The notes below the pieces were generated by a model that was not told the origin of the DNA, did not search any database, and saw nothing but the letters and a program-made list of their open reading frames with translations. The position numbers were made by a program, and so were the translations under genes. Source: Verrucomicrobiia bacterium (GTDB taxonomy: Bacteria > Verrucomicrobiota > Verrucomicrobiia > JABWAM01). Taken from it: a stretch of 36,917 nt of DNA. Shown in pieces: positions 13,870 through 22,844 of this stretch; the stretch's first letter is position 1, and each line of letters opens with the position of its first letter. The DNA lies in the NCBI GenBank assembly GCA_028687435.1, contig JAQUAF010000057.1, positions 1-36,917 of the forward strand, read 5' to 3'.

Positions 13870-16800
13870 ATGAACCGACAGACCCTTCGCACAAGTGCCG
13901 CAATCATAATTGGATTATGGTTGATGAATTCAGCCTCCATGCCATTGGCTCAGGCTGGGGATTATTATGTCAATAATTTTGAGGACAAAGATGATGTGAG
14001 TTTCTGGTGTTGCGGGGATCCGGAATTTTGGGGGTCCGGTGAGGAAGCGCAGAAACAAAAACTGATGGAAGTGCATTTCAAGGGGATTGTTCAGGGAGAA
14101 AAAAATGCTAGCGGAGTGCGCTCGTTAAAATTGGACGTGAGTCATCAATCCAAATGGAACTACTGGCGCGGTCCGAAGATGCGGATAAAATTGGACCAGC
14201 CGGTGTATCTTTCCGGATATTTGTATCCAGAAAAAATTCCGTTAGACGCGGAAGTGGCGCTGGGATGGAGTATTGTTGGAACAAATCGCGACGGCAAAGT
14301 CATTCAGGGTAATGCGCCCATTGAAAAAATGAGAAAAGTTGACAATGGGTGGATTTTTTTTCAAATGGATTTAAGTGAGGCGTTGCGGAATTCCAAGTAT
14401 GGACCGGACGCTTATCTGGAACACTGGTATTTGCATCTGCGCGGAAGCGGAAGTTTTAAAGTTTATCTTGATGATATTCGCATCAGTTCCATAAAAATGG
14501 AAATAAACGGCATGTCAGTTCGGCAGCATATGATAATATCTGAAATTTTGAGCGCCGACCCCTATATTGTCAATCACACCAGCTATTTCAGGGATCGCCC
14601 ATCCCCTGCGCATAATGTGGTGGATAACAGCAGCTTCGAATTGGGCCTGAAAAACTGGCAGGTCAGCGGCAACTCCGCGGGATTGGAATGGCATCTGGAT
14701 GATCGGGAGGCTTTCCATGGCAAGCGGAGTTTGAAAATATTCCGTTCTGACGACGGCGCCGCTGCCGTGAATATTATCAGTCAACTGTTGCCAGTGGAAA
14801 CCGGCCAGACTTACACCCTTTCCTTTTATGCCCGCGGCGATGAATCCACCACGATAAAAACGTCTGCCGGCAATGCTTTTTTTTTATCAAACGCCTGGCG
14901 GCGTTGCGTTGTTCCGCTGCCAAATATTGGGCCGTGGAAAATTCGGCCGTGGTCGGAAGGAGTGCGAGATTTTTATTCCATTGAACTAAGTCAAACTGGC
15001 AAGGGAAGTGTTTGGCTTGACGCCGTGCAGTTGGAAAAAGGCGCGTTGACTGATTATCAGATGCTGGCCTCAACGGAATTGGGCATTTACATTCCGAAGC
15101 CAGGAAATATTTATCACCCCGGGGAGCCAGTCGTTTTTGCGATCAATATTTTCAATGCCGCCACCAACACCGCTCCAGTCGAAATCAGTTATTCAATCGT
15201 TGATTTTAGGAGGAAAGCGATACGGCAGGATAGAATGAAGATGTCCTTGTCCGCTGGCCAGGGATGTAGCAAACAGACGGAAATTCGTTTGCCTCCCGGT
15301 TATTACCGTATTTTAGCGACACTGGAAGGAAAATCACTGTCGAAAAAAACAGCCGAATTGCCTGTGGGCGTGATTGTTCCATTCGACAATGCGCTTGCCG
15401 GGCCGGATTCCTTTTTTGGGGTAAATGGTTTTGGGGACATTGATACACAAAATTTTGCGTTACAGCGCCAGTTTTTTGCCAAAGAGTCTGGAGTCAAATA
15501 CAGCACCATTTATAATACTTTATATTGGCGCCAAGCGCCGCAAAACTGGCGCGAGAATAATCCCCAATGGGAGAAAGCGGACAGGGTTTTGTCGGCTTTT
15601 GAACAAAGCGGGGTTGTGCCAGTGATGGCGCTTGAAGGCGTGCCTCCATGGGCCGGAGGGGAACCTGGCAAACCAGAAAACCTTGCCGATGAGGTGCTGC
15701 AAGGATGGCATGACTATACTTATGAAGTCGTGCGGCGCTATAAGGATCGTGTCAGACATTGGGAACTCTGGCCCGAATACATGCGCGATCCTTTGCCTGA
15801 AAGGGCGGCAATGTATATCCGGTTTGTGAAGGCGGCTTCAAAAGCCATTCGGGCGGCCGATCCCAAAGCGGTCATTATTGGATTTGGCGAGGATACCGCC
15901 CATAAGTGGAGTCTTGTCCCCCAATTGGAAGCGCATTTCATGTTGGGATCATTAGACGAGGTAGAAGCTGTCGGATTGGACAGTTATACTTATCCGCTCA
16001 GTCCTGAAGCCGTGGAATTTGGTTGCATGCTGGAAAAATTGAAACAGACGATAAAAAAGTATAACCACGGAAGGGAAAAAGACATTTGGATCACCGAAGT
16101 GGGCTGGAAAGGGCTAGATACGCTTTATTGCGACCTGGCCTATGGAGAGGGAAAGTCATATGGCAGTTTTGTGACGGAACTGGCGCAAGCCGAGTATATT
16201 GTGCGAATGAATTTAATCTCACTGGCCAAGGGCGTCAAACATTTTTTGACATTTAACGCCGGGCTGGGCCAAATTAATTTTGGAGCGCCATATAGTCTGA
16301 TGAATTACGCCGCATCCTCACCGAAAACGGCTTTTGTGGCTTATAATCACATGGTCAATATTCTGGCCAATGCCAAGTTTGACCGGGAAATCAAAATGGG
16401 TGGCCAGATTCTATGTTATCAGTTCAACAAGGCCAATAGCCAGATTATTGCGGCTTGGAACTATGCCGACGATCACAAGCCTGTTAAAATCAAAGGGTTA
16501 TTTGGCATGCCAAAGGTCAAAATCACCAATATGGTCGGCACCCCGGTGGATTTTCCGGAGGATGGATCATTGATGTTGAGCGGCAGTCCGATCTATTTTG
16601 AAGCATCTGGCAAAGCATCTGAAAAAATAGGCCAAGTGTTGGCTGCCGTCACGATTGAACAAGTCGCCATGCGGCTGGAGTGGAAAGAAAACAATCAATT
16701 GCAGGTGATATTGCAAAACAAGACATCCCGGCCGCTCCATGCGCAGGTTTTTTTGGATATCCCCTCCGGATGGCAGACGGTTGTAACCAATCAGTTCTGC

Positions 16801-17601
16801 GTTTTGCAACCGGATGAACAACAAAATGTTTTGTTTGGCTTTAAAAAGATCAGGTTTGATCCAGACCGTGACCGTTTAAACGTCACGGCAACGACAGCGG
16901 ATGGCCCGCTTGCGGTCGATTGGAGTCCGTTTCTTTGCGTTTATGCATCCAAACCGCCGGCGGTTGACGGAAGTTTTGATGAATGGCGAAATGGACATCC
17001 GTTTAAATTGGGTGCTGTTCATCGGCGAGGGATAAGTGACAGCTCGACATGGCGGGGTGATGAGGACTTGAGTTCAACGGTTTATGCACAATGGGATGAG
17101 CACGGTTTATATCTTGGTGTAGAAGTAAATGATAATATTTTTTCATCTCCCCATGCGGAAGGCCGCATGATTTGGGCTAATGACGCTTTACAAATTGCTT
17201 TTGACACCTTGAATGATGGCATCGGCGACCAAAATTACGACAACAATGATCATGAATACACTGTATCCCTGGCAAAAGGAGGAAAAGTGAATATTTGGCA
17301 TATAATTGGCGACAAGGACGCAAAGCCAGCCAATGATGTTTGTGCATCGGTGGAAAGAGCGCAAGGAAAGATATTTTATAAGATGGTTTTTCCGTGGTCA
17401 TCATTGACTCCAATGATCCCGCAAAGACGCCGAGACCTGGGTTTCAATCTTGTGGTGATGGATAATGACGGTGATGAACGCCGGTTTCCCAAAGGATTCG
17501 GGTTGCATCAATATCTCCAGATTGCCGAAGGAATCTGCGCCGGAAAACGTCCAGGCAGATTCAAAGATTTGTTATTGCTTGAAAAACGAAATAACAATTA
17601 A
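13870..17601 (+). CDS. Large secreted glycosidase-like protein with CBM9-type C-terminus
   Basis: A 1243-residue exported protein. Residues 1-29 are a signal peptide ending ASMPLAQA. Two beta-sandwich regions follow; the second (from about 248, NVVDNSSFELGLKNW) is CBM4/9-like. Residues about 510-840 form a TIM barrel resembling GH39/clan GH-A: HWELWPE at 630-636 aligns with the acid/base W-N-E segment and WITEVGW places a nucleophile-like glutamate at 743. The asparagine before the acid/base is replaced by P635. From about 1029 a CBM9/DOMON-like domain begins (PPAVDGSFDEW). The start at 13870 has GGAG six bases upstream. It probably binds and cleaves a complex polysaccharide outside the cytoplasm; substrate unknown. 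Base composition is more A/T-rich than the pilus operon. Confidence 0.85.
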   Translation: MNRQTLRTSAAIIIGLWLMNSASMPLAQAGDYYVNNFEDKDDVSFWCCGDPEFWGSGEEAQKQKLMEVHFKGIVQGEKNASGVRSLKLDVSHQSKWNYWRGPKMRIKLDQPVYLSGYLYPEKIPLDAEVALGWSIVGTNRDGKVIQGNAPIEKMRKVDNGWIFFQMDLSEALRNSKYGPDAYLEHWYLHLRGSGSFKVYLDDIRISSIKMEINGMSVRQHMIISEILSADPYIVNHTSYFRDRPSPAHNVVDNSSFELGLKNWQVSGNSAGLEWHLDDREAFHGKRSLKIFRSDDGAAAVNIISQLLPVETGQTYTLSFYARGDESTTIKTSAGNAFFLSNAWRRCVVPLPNIGPWKIRPWSEGVRDFYSIELSQTGKGSVWLDAVQLEKGALTDYQMLASTELGIYIPKPGNIYHPGEPVVFAINIFNAATNTAPVEISYSIVDFRRKAIRQDRMKMSLSAGQGCSKQTEIRLPPGYYRILATLEGKSLSKKTAELPVGVIVPFDNALAGPDSFFGVNGFGDIDTQNFALQRQFFAKESGVKYSTIYNTLYWRQAPQNWRENNPQWEKADRVLSAFEQSGVVPVMALEGVPPWAGGEPGKPENLADEVLQGWHDYTYEVVRRYKDRVRHWELWPEYMRDPLPERAAMYIRFVKAASKAIRAADPKAVIIGFGEDTAHKWSLVPQLEAHFMLGSLDEVEAVGLDSYTYPLSPEAVEFGCMLEKLKQTIKKYNHGREKDIWITEVGWKGLDTLYCDLAYGEGKSYGSFVTELAQAEYIVRMNLISLAKGVKHFLTFNAGLGQINFGAPYSLMNYAASSPKTAFVAYNHMVNILANAKFDREIKMGGQILCYQFNKANSQIIAAWNYADDHKPVKIKGLFGMPKVKITNMVGTPVDFPEDGSLMLSGSPIYFEASGKASEKIGQVLAAVTIEQVAMRLEWKENNQLQVILQNKTSRPLHAQVFLDIPSGWQTVVTNQFCVLQPDEQQNVLFGFKKIRFDPDRDRLNVTATTADGPLAVDWSPFLCVYASKPPAVDGSFDEWRNGHPFKLGAVHRRGISDSSTWRGDEDLSSTVYAQWDEHGLYLGVEVNDNIFSSPHAEGRMIWANDALQIAFDTLNDGIGDQNYDNNDHEYTVSLAKGGKVNIWHIIGDKDAKPANDVCASVERAQGKIFYKMVFPWSSLTPMIPQRRRDLGFNLVVMDNDGDERRFPKGFGLHQYLQIAEGICAGKRPGRFKDLLLLEKRNNN

Positions 17602-17614
17602 CCCAAAAACAAAG

Positions 17615-18976
17615 ATGCCCCCCCAAAAAATTATTATTGTCGGCGGCGGTCCGGCGGGAACCGTGGCGGCAATTGCGGCGGCGCGCAATGGCGCCCGGAC
17701 ACTGCTCATTGAAAGCCGGGGCTGTCTGGGTGGACAAATGACTTCGGGATTGTTGACGATTCTCAGTTCTTTCGATGATATGGACCGTCGCGATGATCGC
17801 CTGGTGGAGCAACGGTTGAATCATTCAGACGAAAAAAGTTTCGTGGCTTCATGCGTGAACCTGCCCACAGCCCGGCGAATCAACCGGGGCATCGCGGAAG
17901 AAATCGTCCGCCGTCTTGAAGCCGCCAGGGGCGCCATCGATATCGGCACGGGTTGTCTGCTGGTGAATCCGGAAACCGCCAAAAGGGTTTTGGAAGAGAT
18001 GGTTTTGGAAAGCGGCGCGCAAATTCGTTATTTCACCTCATTGGTGGATGCAACGCGAAAAGGGAGCAAAATCACCGGGATCGTCGTTGCGTCCAAAGAT
18101 GGTGCCAAGACTCTTGCCGCCGATCAATTCATCGACGCCACCGGCGATGGGGATCTGGCGGCGTTTGCGGGTGTGCCTTTTGAAAAAGGACGACCGGAGG
18201 ATGGTCAAATGCAAGGAGTGACGCTCGTTTTTCGTCTCGGCGGCGTCAAATTTTTCGGACGAAGTTACGCCCATAGTTATGAAAAGGAGACTCAGCGTTG
18301 CAATAAAATATTCGAACGCGCATGGAAAGAAAAACGGGTTTCCGGACATTACCGCGTCGGCTGTATCAACGCGATCCCCGGCATGCCCGGGGTGGTTTCG
18401 ATCAATTGTCAACACTGCTGGTGGATTGACGGCACTAAGGAAGAAGACCTTACCAAAATGATGATCACCGCACGCAAAGAAATTCATGAAATCGTCCAGC
18501 TTTATCGCCAACATCTGAAAGGATTCGAAGATTGTTTTTTGCTCGACACCGCCGCCATGCCGGGAGTCCGGGACACGCGCCGCATCAAGGGGAAATACAC
18601 CATGACCGAACAAGATGTTCTGCAAGCGCGGAAATTCAATGACAGCATTGGCAAAGGCGCATGGGCTTTGGATGTTCATATTCCTTCAAAGGTCAAGGTT
18701 AAGCCCGGGGAAATCTTCATGAAACCCGGCACAGCTTACGATATCCCCTATCGTTGCCTGGTGCCGGTCGGAGTGGACAATCTTCTCGTTGCCGGGCGTT
18801 GCATCTCCGCCACCCACAAGGCGTTGGGAGCGCTGCGGCTCATGTCCCATTGCATGGTCATGGGACAGGCTGCGGGAACGGCGGCGGCATTGTGCGTGAA
18901 AAAAGCATGTCCGACACGAAAATTGGATGTGGGTTTGCTGCAAAAAACACTGAAAAAAGACGGAGCGGTTGTTTAA
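17615..18976 (+). CDS. FAD-dependent oxidoreductase (FAD_oxidored-type)
   Basis: A 453-residue flavoprotein. The N-terminal Rossmann motif IIIVGGGPAGTVAAIAAARNG (6-26) and E33 bind FAD, and SRGCLGGQMTSG (34-45) and FIDATGDGDLAAFAG (near 170) are the signature strings of the family. The C-terminal VGVDNLLVAGRCISATHKAL closes the FAD site. Members sit in sugar-catabolic clusters of PVC bacteria next to glycosidases, but their substrates are mostly unknown. No signal peptide, so cytoplasmic. The ATG at 17615 is chosen because it opens the conserved domain; it follows the previous stop by 13 bases, with only a poor ribosome-binding sequence, suggesting coupling. Confidence 0.88.
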   Translation: MPPQKIIIVGGGPAGTVAAIAAARNGARTLLIESRGCLGGQMTSGLLTILSSFDDMDRRDDRLVEQRLNHSDEKSFVASCVNLPTARRINRGIAEEIVRRLEAARGAIDIGTGCLLVNPETAKRVLEEMVLESGAQIRYFTSLVDATRKGSKITGIVVASKDGAKTLAADQFIDATGDGDLAAFAGVPFEKGRPEDGQMQGVTLVFRLGGVKFFGRSYAHSYEKETQRCNKIFERAWKEKRVSGHYRVGCINAIPGMPGVVSINCQHCWWIDGTKEEDLTKMMITARKEIHEIVQLYRQHLKGFEDCFLLDTAAMPGVRDTRRIKGKYTMTEQDVLQARKFNDSIGKGAWALDVHIPSKVKVKPGEIFMKPGTAYDIPYRCLVPVGVDNLLVAGRCISATHKALGALRLMSHCMVMGQAAGTAAALCVKKACPTRKLDVGLLQKTLKKDGAVV

Positions 18977-18979
18977 ATC

Positions 18980-19111
18980 AAGCCACGCCATAGCGCTGTG
19001 GCTTAACACTTGATATTCGACGCAAAAATAAGGATTCAAGGAGGGATACAAACCGCCCGGCGCCGCGCAGGATGTCAGCGCTCCATTTTTCCGATTCACA
19101 AAACAATGGAG
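18980..19111. terminator. Two hairpins after the FAD oxidoreductase gene
   Basis: AAGCCAC (18980-18986) pairs with GTGGCTT (18998-19004) four bases after the stop, and CTCCATT (19081-19087) pairs with AATGGAG (19105-19111). Neither has a good T-run, so termination is only possible. They separate the oxidoreductase from the next rightward gene by 189 bases. Confidence 0.35.
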
Positions 19112-19165
19112 GGCGGGGCTCCTGCACCGCTTTTTTCTGCCAACATTGAAATTCCTTAACATTTT

Positions 19166-20449
19166 ATGTCAAAAATTTCAGAAAAGATGACAATCCAACA
19201 TGATGGCAAAAAGAAACGTTTGATTGTGCATGTTGATTTCAACGACGAGGTTTATGAGCGCAAACAGCCCATAACCTTGCGCGAAACCAGGGAGCTTGTC
19301 GAACGGCTGGCGCAAAACGGAGTGGACACGCTTCTTTACCGGGCCGGCTGCGTCGGACTGCTGCCTTATCGCACCCGTCTGGGATATCAGCCACTGTTCT
19401 TTGACGAAGCGGATGCCGGAAAAAACATGGAGGGAAATCCTTGCGTCAAGGGGGATTATCAACGGAAACGCGGGGAATTCATTGGCAAATACAACCGGGT
19501 CATTGAATCCTTTAATCCTCCGGAGGAGATCATCAAAGCCGGTCATGCAGTCGGAATGCAGGTTTTGGTCTGGTTGGATCTCTTCGACGATTGGTTTCCG
19601 GGGCACCGATCCAAGTTTCTCGACGAGCATCCGCATTGTCAATGGACGGCGCGCGATGGGAAAACTTATTATCGCGGCATTGCCAGTTATGCGTGGCCGG
19701 AGGCAAGGGCTTTCCGTGTGGCGCAAGCCAAAGAGTTGCTGGCTCTGGGCGCCGACGGCATCCACTGTTCAACCAGTTCCCATGCGCGGCATCATCCCAA
19801 TGTCCATCAACTTGATTATTATGGTTTTGAAACACCGGTTGTGGACGAATACCGGCGGCGGCATGGCATTGATTTGCGAACGGCAAAGGAGTTCGACAGG
19901 GAAGCCTGGCATGTTTTAAAGGGCGAATTCATGTCCAAGCTCTACGAGGAGCTTTCCGCGCTTTGCCATGGTTCGGGAAAGGAATTGTGGATCGGTCTTC
20001 AATTTGGAGAACAGACCTTTCTTTCCGCAAATCCCTATCACAGCGGCAATGTAGTGGCCAGGTATCACAATGATTGGCGTGGCATGGTGGAGAAAGGCAT
20101 TGCCGACGCGTTTATCCTTGGTGATTACGAGATCGCGAGCAATCCTTCTTTTGTGGATTCCTGCTGCGACTGTCCCTCCTACTGGAAAGCAAAAGGCCTG
20201 GCCCATGAACCGGACATCCACGCATGGGCGGCGCGTGAATATCAAACCGCCTGCCGGGGAAAAACCAAGCTGTTCGTCTTTGGCGAGTGGCTGTCACATG
20301 ACCGCGAGAAAACGCAAAAACTGCTTTCCGACTGGACCCGACGCGTCACGAATCACGATTTCGAAGGGCTTTTGGTTCATGAAGCCCTGAATTTCGAGCC
20401 GGACAAGTTTGATCTTTTAAAAAATTGCGCAGCTTGGAAAATATGGTGA
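19166..20449 (+). CDS. Putative TIM-barrel glycosidase-like protein (GHL-type)
   Basis: A 427-residue cytoplasmic protein without signal peptide. Strand-like repeats such as RLIVHVDFND (18-27), GVDTLLYRAG, GMQVLVWLDLFDDWF, GADGIHCSTSSHARHH and LWIGLQFGEQ follow the beta/alpha rhythm of a TIM barrel, and the region around Y-R-G-I-A-S-Y-A-W-P-E-A-R recalls the hypothetical glycosidase-like (GHL/GH10-like) families. I cannot name catalytic residues with certainty. It overlaps the next Asp-box gene by 7 bases, so the two are probably co-translated and may act on the same sugar. The ATG at 19166 has no clear ribosome-binding sequence; 19187 is an alternative. Confidence 0.65.
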   Translation: MSKISEKMTIQHDGKKKRLIVHVDFNDEVYERKQPITLRETRELVERLAQNGVDTLLYRAGCVGLLPYRTRLGYQPLFFDEADAGKNMEGNPCVKGDYQRKRGEFIGKYNRVIESFNPPEEIIKAGHAVGMQVLVWLDLFDDWFPGHRSKFLDEHPHCQWTARDGKTYYRGIASYAWPEARAFRVAQAKELLALGADGIHCSTSSHARHHPNVHQLDYYGFETPVVDEYRRRHGIDLRTAKEFDREAWHVLKGEFMSKLYEELSALCHGSGKELWIGLQFGEQTFLSANPYHSGNVVARYHNDWRGMVEKGIADAFILGDYEIASNPSFVDSCCDCPSYWKAKGLAHEPDIHAWAAREYQTACRGKTKLFVFGEWLSHDREKTQKLLSDWTRRVTNHDFEGLLVHEALNFEPDKFDLLKNCAAWKIW

Positions 20450-21561
20450 AAACCCAATTCAAAATAAAAACGCATGAGATTAAGATCATTTCCAAAACCA
20501 CAAGTTACCACGGGTGGCCCACGTTGGGGCGAAGGCCCGATGGCGGGCTTTTTTTGGTTTATTCAGGGGGCAGGGAAGCCCATGTCTGTCCTTATGGCCG
20601 GGTGGAGATGATGCGTTCCGGCGATGGGGGCGTTTCGTGGTCAACTCCCGAGATTCTTGCCAATGGTCCGCTGGATGACCGGGATGGCGGAATTCTTGTC
20701 ACACACAACGGTTCGATTTTGGTCAACTGGTTTACCTCTTTGTATTGGCAAAAAGTGTTGGGTGAAGGAGGGGGCGGCGGTTTTGCGCCTTCGCCTGGGC
20801 GGGCTGCGGAATGGGAGGAAATCCGGCGGAGGATCACGCCCGATGTCGTTCGTCGCGAAATGGGTTTGTGGATGATCCGTTCCATTGATGGGGGCGCAAC
20901 TTGGTCCGGGAAATACCCGTCCGTGGTCAACAGCCCCCATGGTCCTGTTCAACTGTCGGATGGCCGTTTGATTCATGCCGGCAAGGCCTGCGTTGACGAG
21001 TTGCCTGATCCATGCGAAAACGCGCATGCGGAGGCCATTGGCGTGGCTGAGTCGCGTGACGACGGGGTGACATGGCAATGGCTCGCGTCCATTCCAACAT
21101 CGCCAGGGCATGAGGCCCGGCTTTATTGTGAATTGCACACGGTTGAGGCGGACGATGGCCGGCTGATTGCCCAGATCCGCAATCATAACAAGCGGGCTGA
21201 GGGCGAAACATTGCAGACGGAGTCAGGGGATGGAGGGCGCACCTGGAGCGTTCCCCATTCGATCGGGGTTTGGGGGCATCCCTCCTTTCTCACGCGGCTT
21301 CGAAATGGAAATTTGATGATGAGCTACAGTCATCGGCGCAAATCTCTTGGCAATCAGGTCCGCATTAGCGCCGATCGTGGGGAAACATGGTCCGAGCCCC
21401 TGATTTTGAGTGACGACGCGGATTTGACGGATTTCGGCTATCCGTCCACGGTTGAATTGGATGACGGAACGTTTTTGACCGTTTGGTACGAACGATCCGC
21501 CTCAAATCCATCCGCAGTCTTGCGTCAGGCGCGATGGAAGTTGGGGGCGGACGGTTGCTGA
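20443..21561 (+). CDS. Sialidase-fold protein with Asp-box repeats
   Basis: A 372-residue beta-propeller protein. Five Asp boxes of the form S-x-D-x-G-x-T/S-W are visible: SGDGGVSW, SIDGGATW, SRDDGVTW, SGDGGRTW and SADRGETW. This is the six-bladed sialidase/neuraminidase fold. A classical R-I-P arginine motif is not clear near the N-terminus (H-G-W-P-T-L-G-R-R stands there), so it may act on another sugar or not hydrolyse at all. No signal peptide, hence cytoplasmic. The ATG overlaps the previous gene's stop (20447-20449) by 7 bases. Confidence 0.82.
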   Translation: MVKTQFKIKTHEIKIISKTTSYHGWPTLGRRPDGGLFLVYSGGREAHVCPYGRVEMMRSGDGGVSWSTPEILANGPLDDRDGGILVTHNGSILVNWFTSLYWQKVLGEGGGGGFAPSPGRAAEWEEIRRRITPDVVRREMGLWMIRSIDGGATWSGKYPSVVNSPHGPVQLSDGRLIHAGKACVDELPDPCENAHAEAIGVAESRDDGVTWQWLASIPTSPGHEARLYCELHTVEADDGRLIAQIRNHNKRAEGETLQTESGDGGRTWSVPHSIGVWGHPSFLTRLRNGNLMMSYSHRRKSLGNQVRISADRGETWSEPLILSDDADLTDFGYPSTVELDDGTFLTVWYERSASNPSAVLRQARWKLGADGC

Positions 21562-21606
21562 TTTGCTGGAGCCGCTGGATGGTTGGATTGGAAAAACAAA
21601 TTTTCT

Positions 21607-21637
21607 TGCAAATTAGATGTGAGACGTCTAATTTGCA
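21607..21637. repeat. 31-base palindrome just before the DUF4143-type ATPase
   Basis: TGCAAATTAGA (21607-21617) and TCTAATTTGCA (21627-21637) are perfect 11-base inverted arms. The inner bases also pair (T-G wobble, G-C, T-A), leaving a 3-base loop GAG. As RNA this is a 14-pair hairpin ending three bases before the ATG at 21641; as DNA it is a dyad suited to a dimeric regulator. Confidence 0.75.
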
Positions 21638-21640
21638 GAA

Positions 21641-22798
21641 ATGTGGGAACGTGCGTCAATGTCATTGCTTGCCGAACTTTGGCGGCAATTTCCTGCGGTT
21701 CTCCTGTTGGGGGCACGTCAGGTTGGGAAAACCACATTGGCGCGAGCCTTTCTTCCGAACGCGCATTATTGTGATTTGGAGGATCCCCAAACGAGGGATC
21801 TTTTCGAGACGGAACCGCGCTTTCAAATCGAACATCGCGACGCCCGCCCGATTATCCTGGATGAGGCGCAAATGGTTCCGGTTCTTTTCTCTACATTACG
21901 TGGGATCATTGATCAGGACCGGAAGCTTACCGGGCGATTTCTCTTGTTGGGATCCGCTCAGCCCGTCCTTTTGCGTCAAGTATCGGAAACGCTTGCCGGG
22001 CGTGTGGGGATCATGGACTTGGATCCGTTGATTGCCAGTGAAGTCTTTTCCGGCAGACATTCTGTGCCGGGTGGACAGCTTTGGCTTCGGGGCGGATTCC
22101 CCGATGCTTTGAAAGGCGACTTTCGCCAATGGTGGGAATCCTACATTCGCACCTATATCGAACGGGATCTCCCCCATTTGGGGCTTCAAATCCAACCGGT
22201 TCTTTTGCGCAGGTTGATGACCATGCTGGCGCATTACCAAGGCTGCTTGTTGAACAGTTCCCAGCTTGGCGCGGCTCTGGGGGTTTCATACCATACGGTT
22301 CAGCGTTATCTCAATTGGATGGAGCAGACTTTTCTGGTCCGGCGATTGCCTCCTTATTTCCGCAATATTGGCAAACGCCTCACAAAATCTCCAAAACTCT
22401 ACTTGCGCGATCCCGGTCTGGTTCATCATCTTCTCAATATCGGCGCCCTTCGGGAACTCGACTCCCACCCGGTCCGTGGCGCCAGTTGGGAAGGCTTTGT
22501 GATTGAGGAGGTCATCCGTCGCGAACGTCTTGTTCATCCGCATACGCAGTTTTATTTCTGGCGCACAGCCTCAGGGGAAGAAATCGACCTGTTGCTGGAC
22601 CGGGGAGGGGAACGCATCGGAATTGAGATCAAAGCGGGCGGCTCGGAAAGCGCGGGTGACGCCCGGAAACTGGAGGCGGCGCTTGCCAATGCCGACGCCA
22701 GCCGTGGATATATTTTGGACCAAGCCGCTGGCATCACCCGAATGCTTCCGCGTGTGACAAGGCGGAATTTTTTTGCTGATCCCTCTTGGCTTCCTTGA
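21641..22798 (+). CDS. AAA ATPase with DUF4143 C-terminus
   Basis: A 385-residue protein of the widespread AAA_14/DUF4143 family. Walker A is GARQVGKT (24-31) and Walker B PIILDEAQ (70-77). The family's middle winged-helix region (SSQLGAALGVSYHTVQRYL) and the C-terminal block EEIDLLLD...GIEIKAG follow, the latter resembling a PD-(D/E)XK nuclease core. Function is not settled; members are mobile between genomes and often act like solitary defence or addiction-type genes. The second ATG at 21659 (MSLLAELW) is an alternative start, since the first sits against a stable hairpin with no ribosome-binding sequence. It is apparently unrelated to the sugar genes around it. Confidence 0.9.
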   Translation: MWERASMSLLAELWRQFPAVLLLGARQVGKTTLARAFLPNAHYCDLEDPQTRDLFETEPRFQIEHRDARPIILDEAQMVPVLFSTLRGIIDQDRKLTGRFLLLGSAQPVLLRQVSETLAGRVGIMDLDPLIASEVFSGRHSVPGGQLWLRGGFPDALKGDFRQWWESYIRTYIERDLPHLGLQIQPVLLRRLMTMLAHYQGCLLNSSQLGAALGVSYHTVQRYLNWMEQTFLVRRLPPYFRNIGKRLTKSPKLYLRDPGLVHHLLNIGALRELDSHPVRGASWEGFVIEEVIRRERLVHPHTQFYFWRTASGEEIDLLLDRGGERIGIEIKAGGSESAGDARKLEAALANADASRGYILDQAAGITRMLPRVTRRNFFADPSWLP

Positions 22799-22844
22799 GC
22801 GTTTGGTTATGGATACTGCATCGAGGCAACAATAGGAATTTTCG

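Noticed and set aside
20443..21561. A true sialidase assignment for the Asp-box protein
   Set aside because: The fold is clear from five Asp boxes, but the R-I-P arginine motif cannot be seen, so only the fold is claimed.
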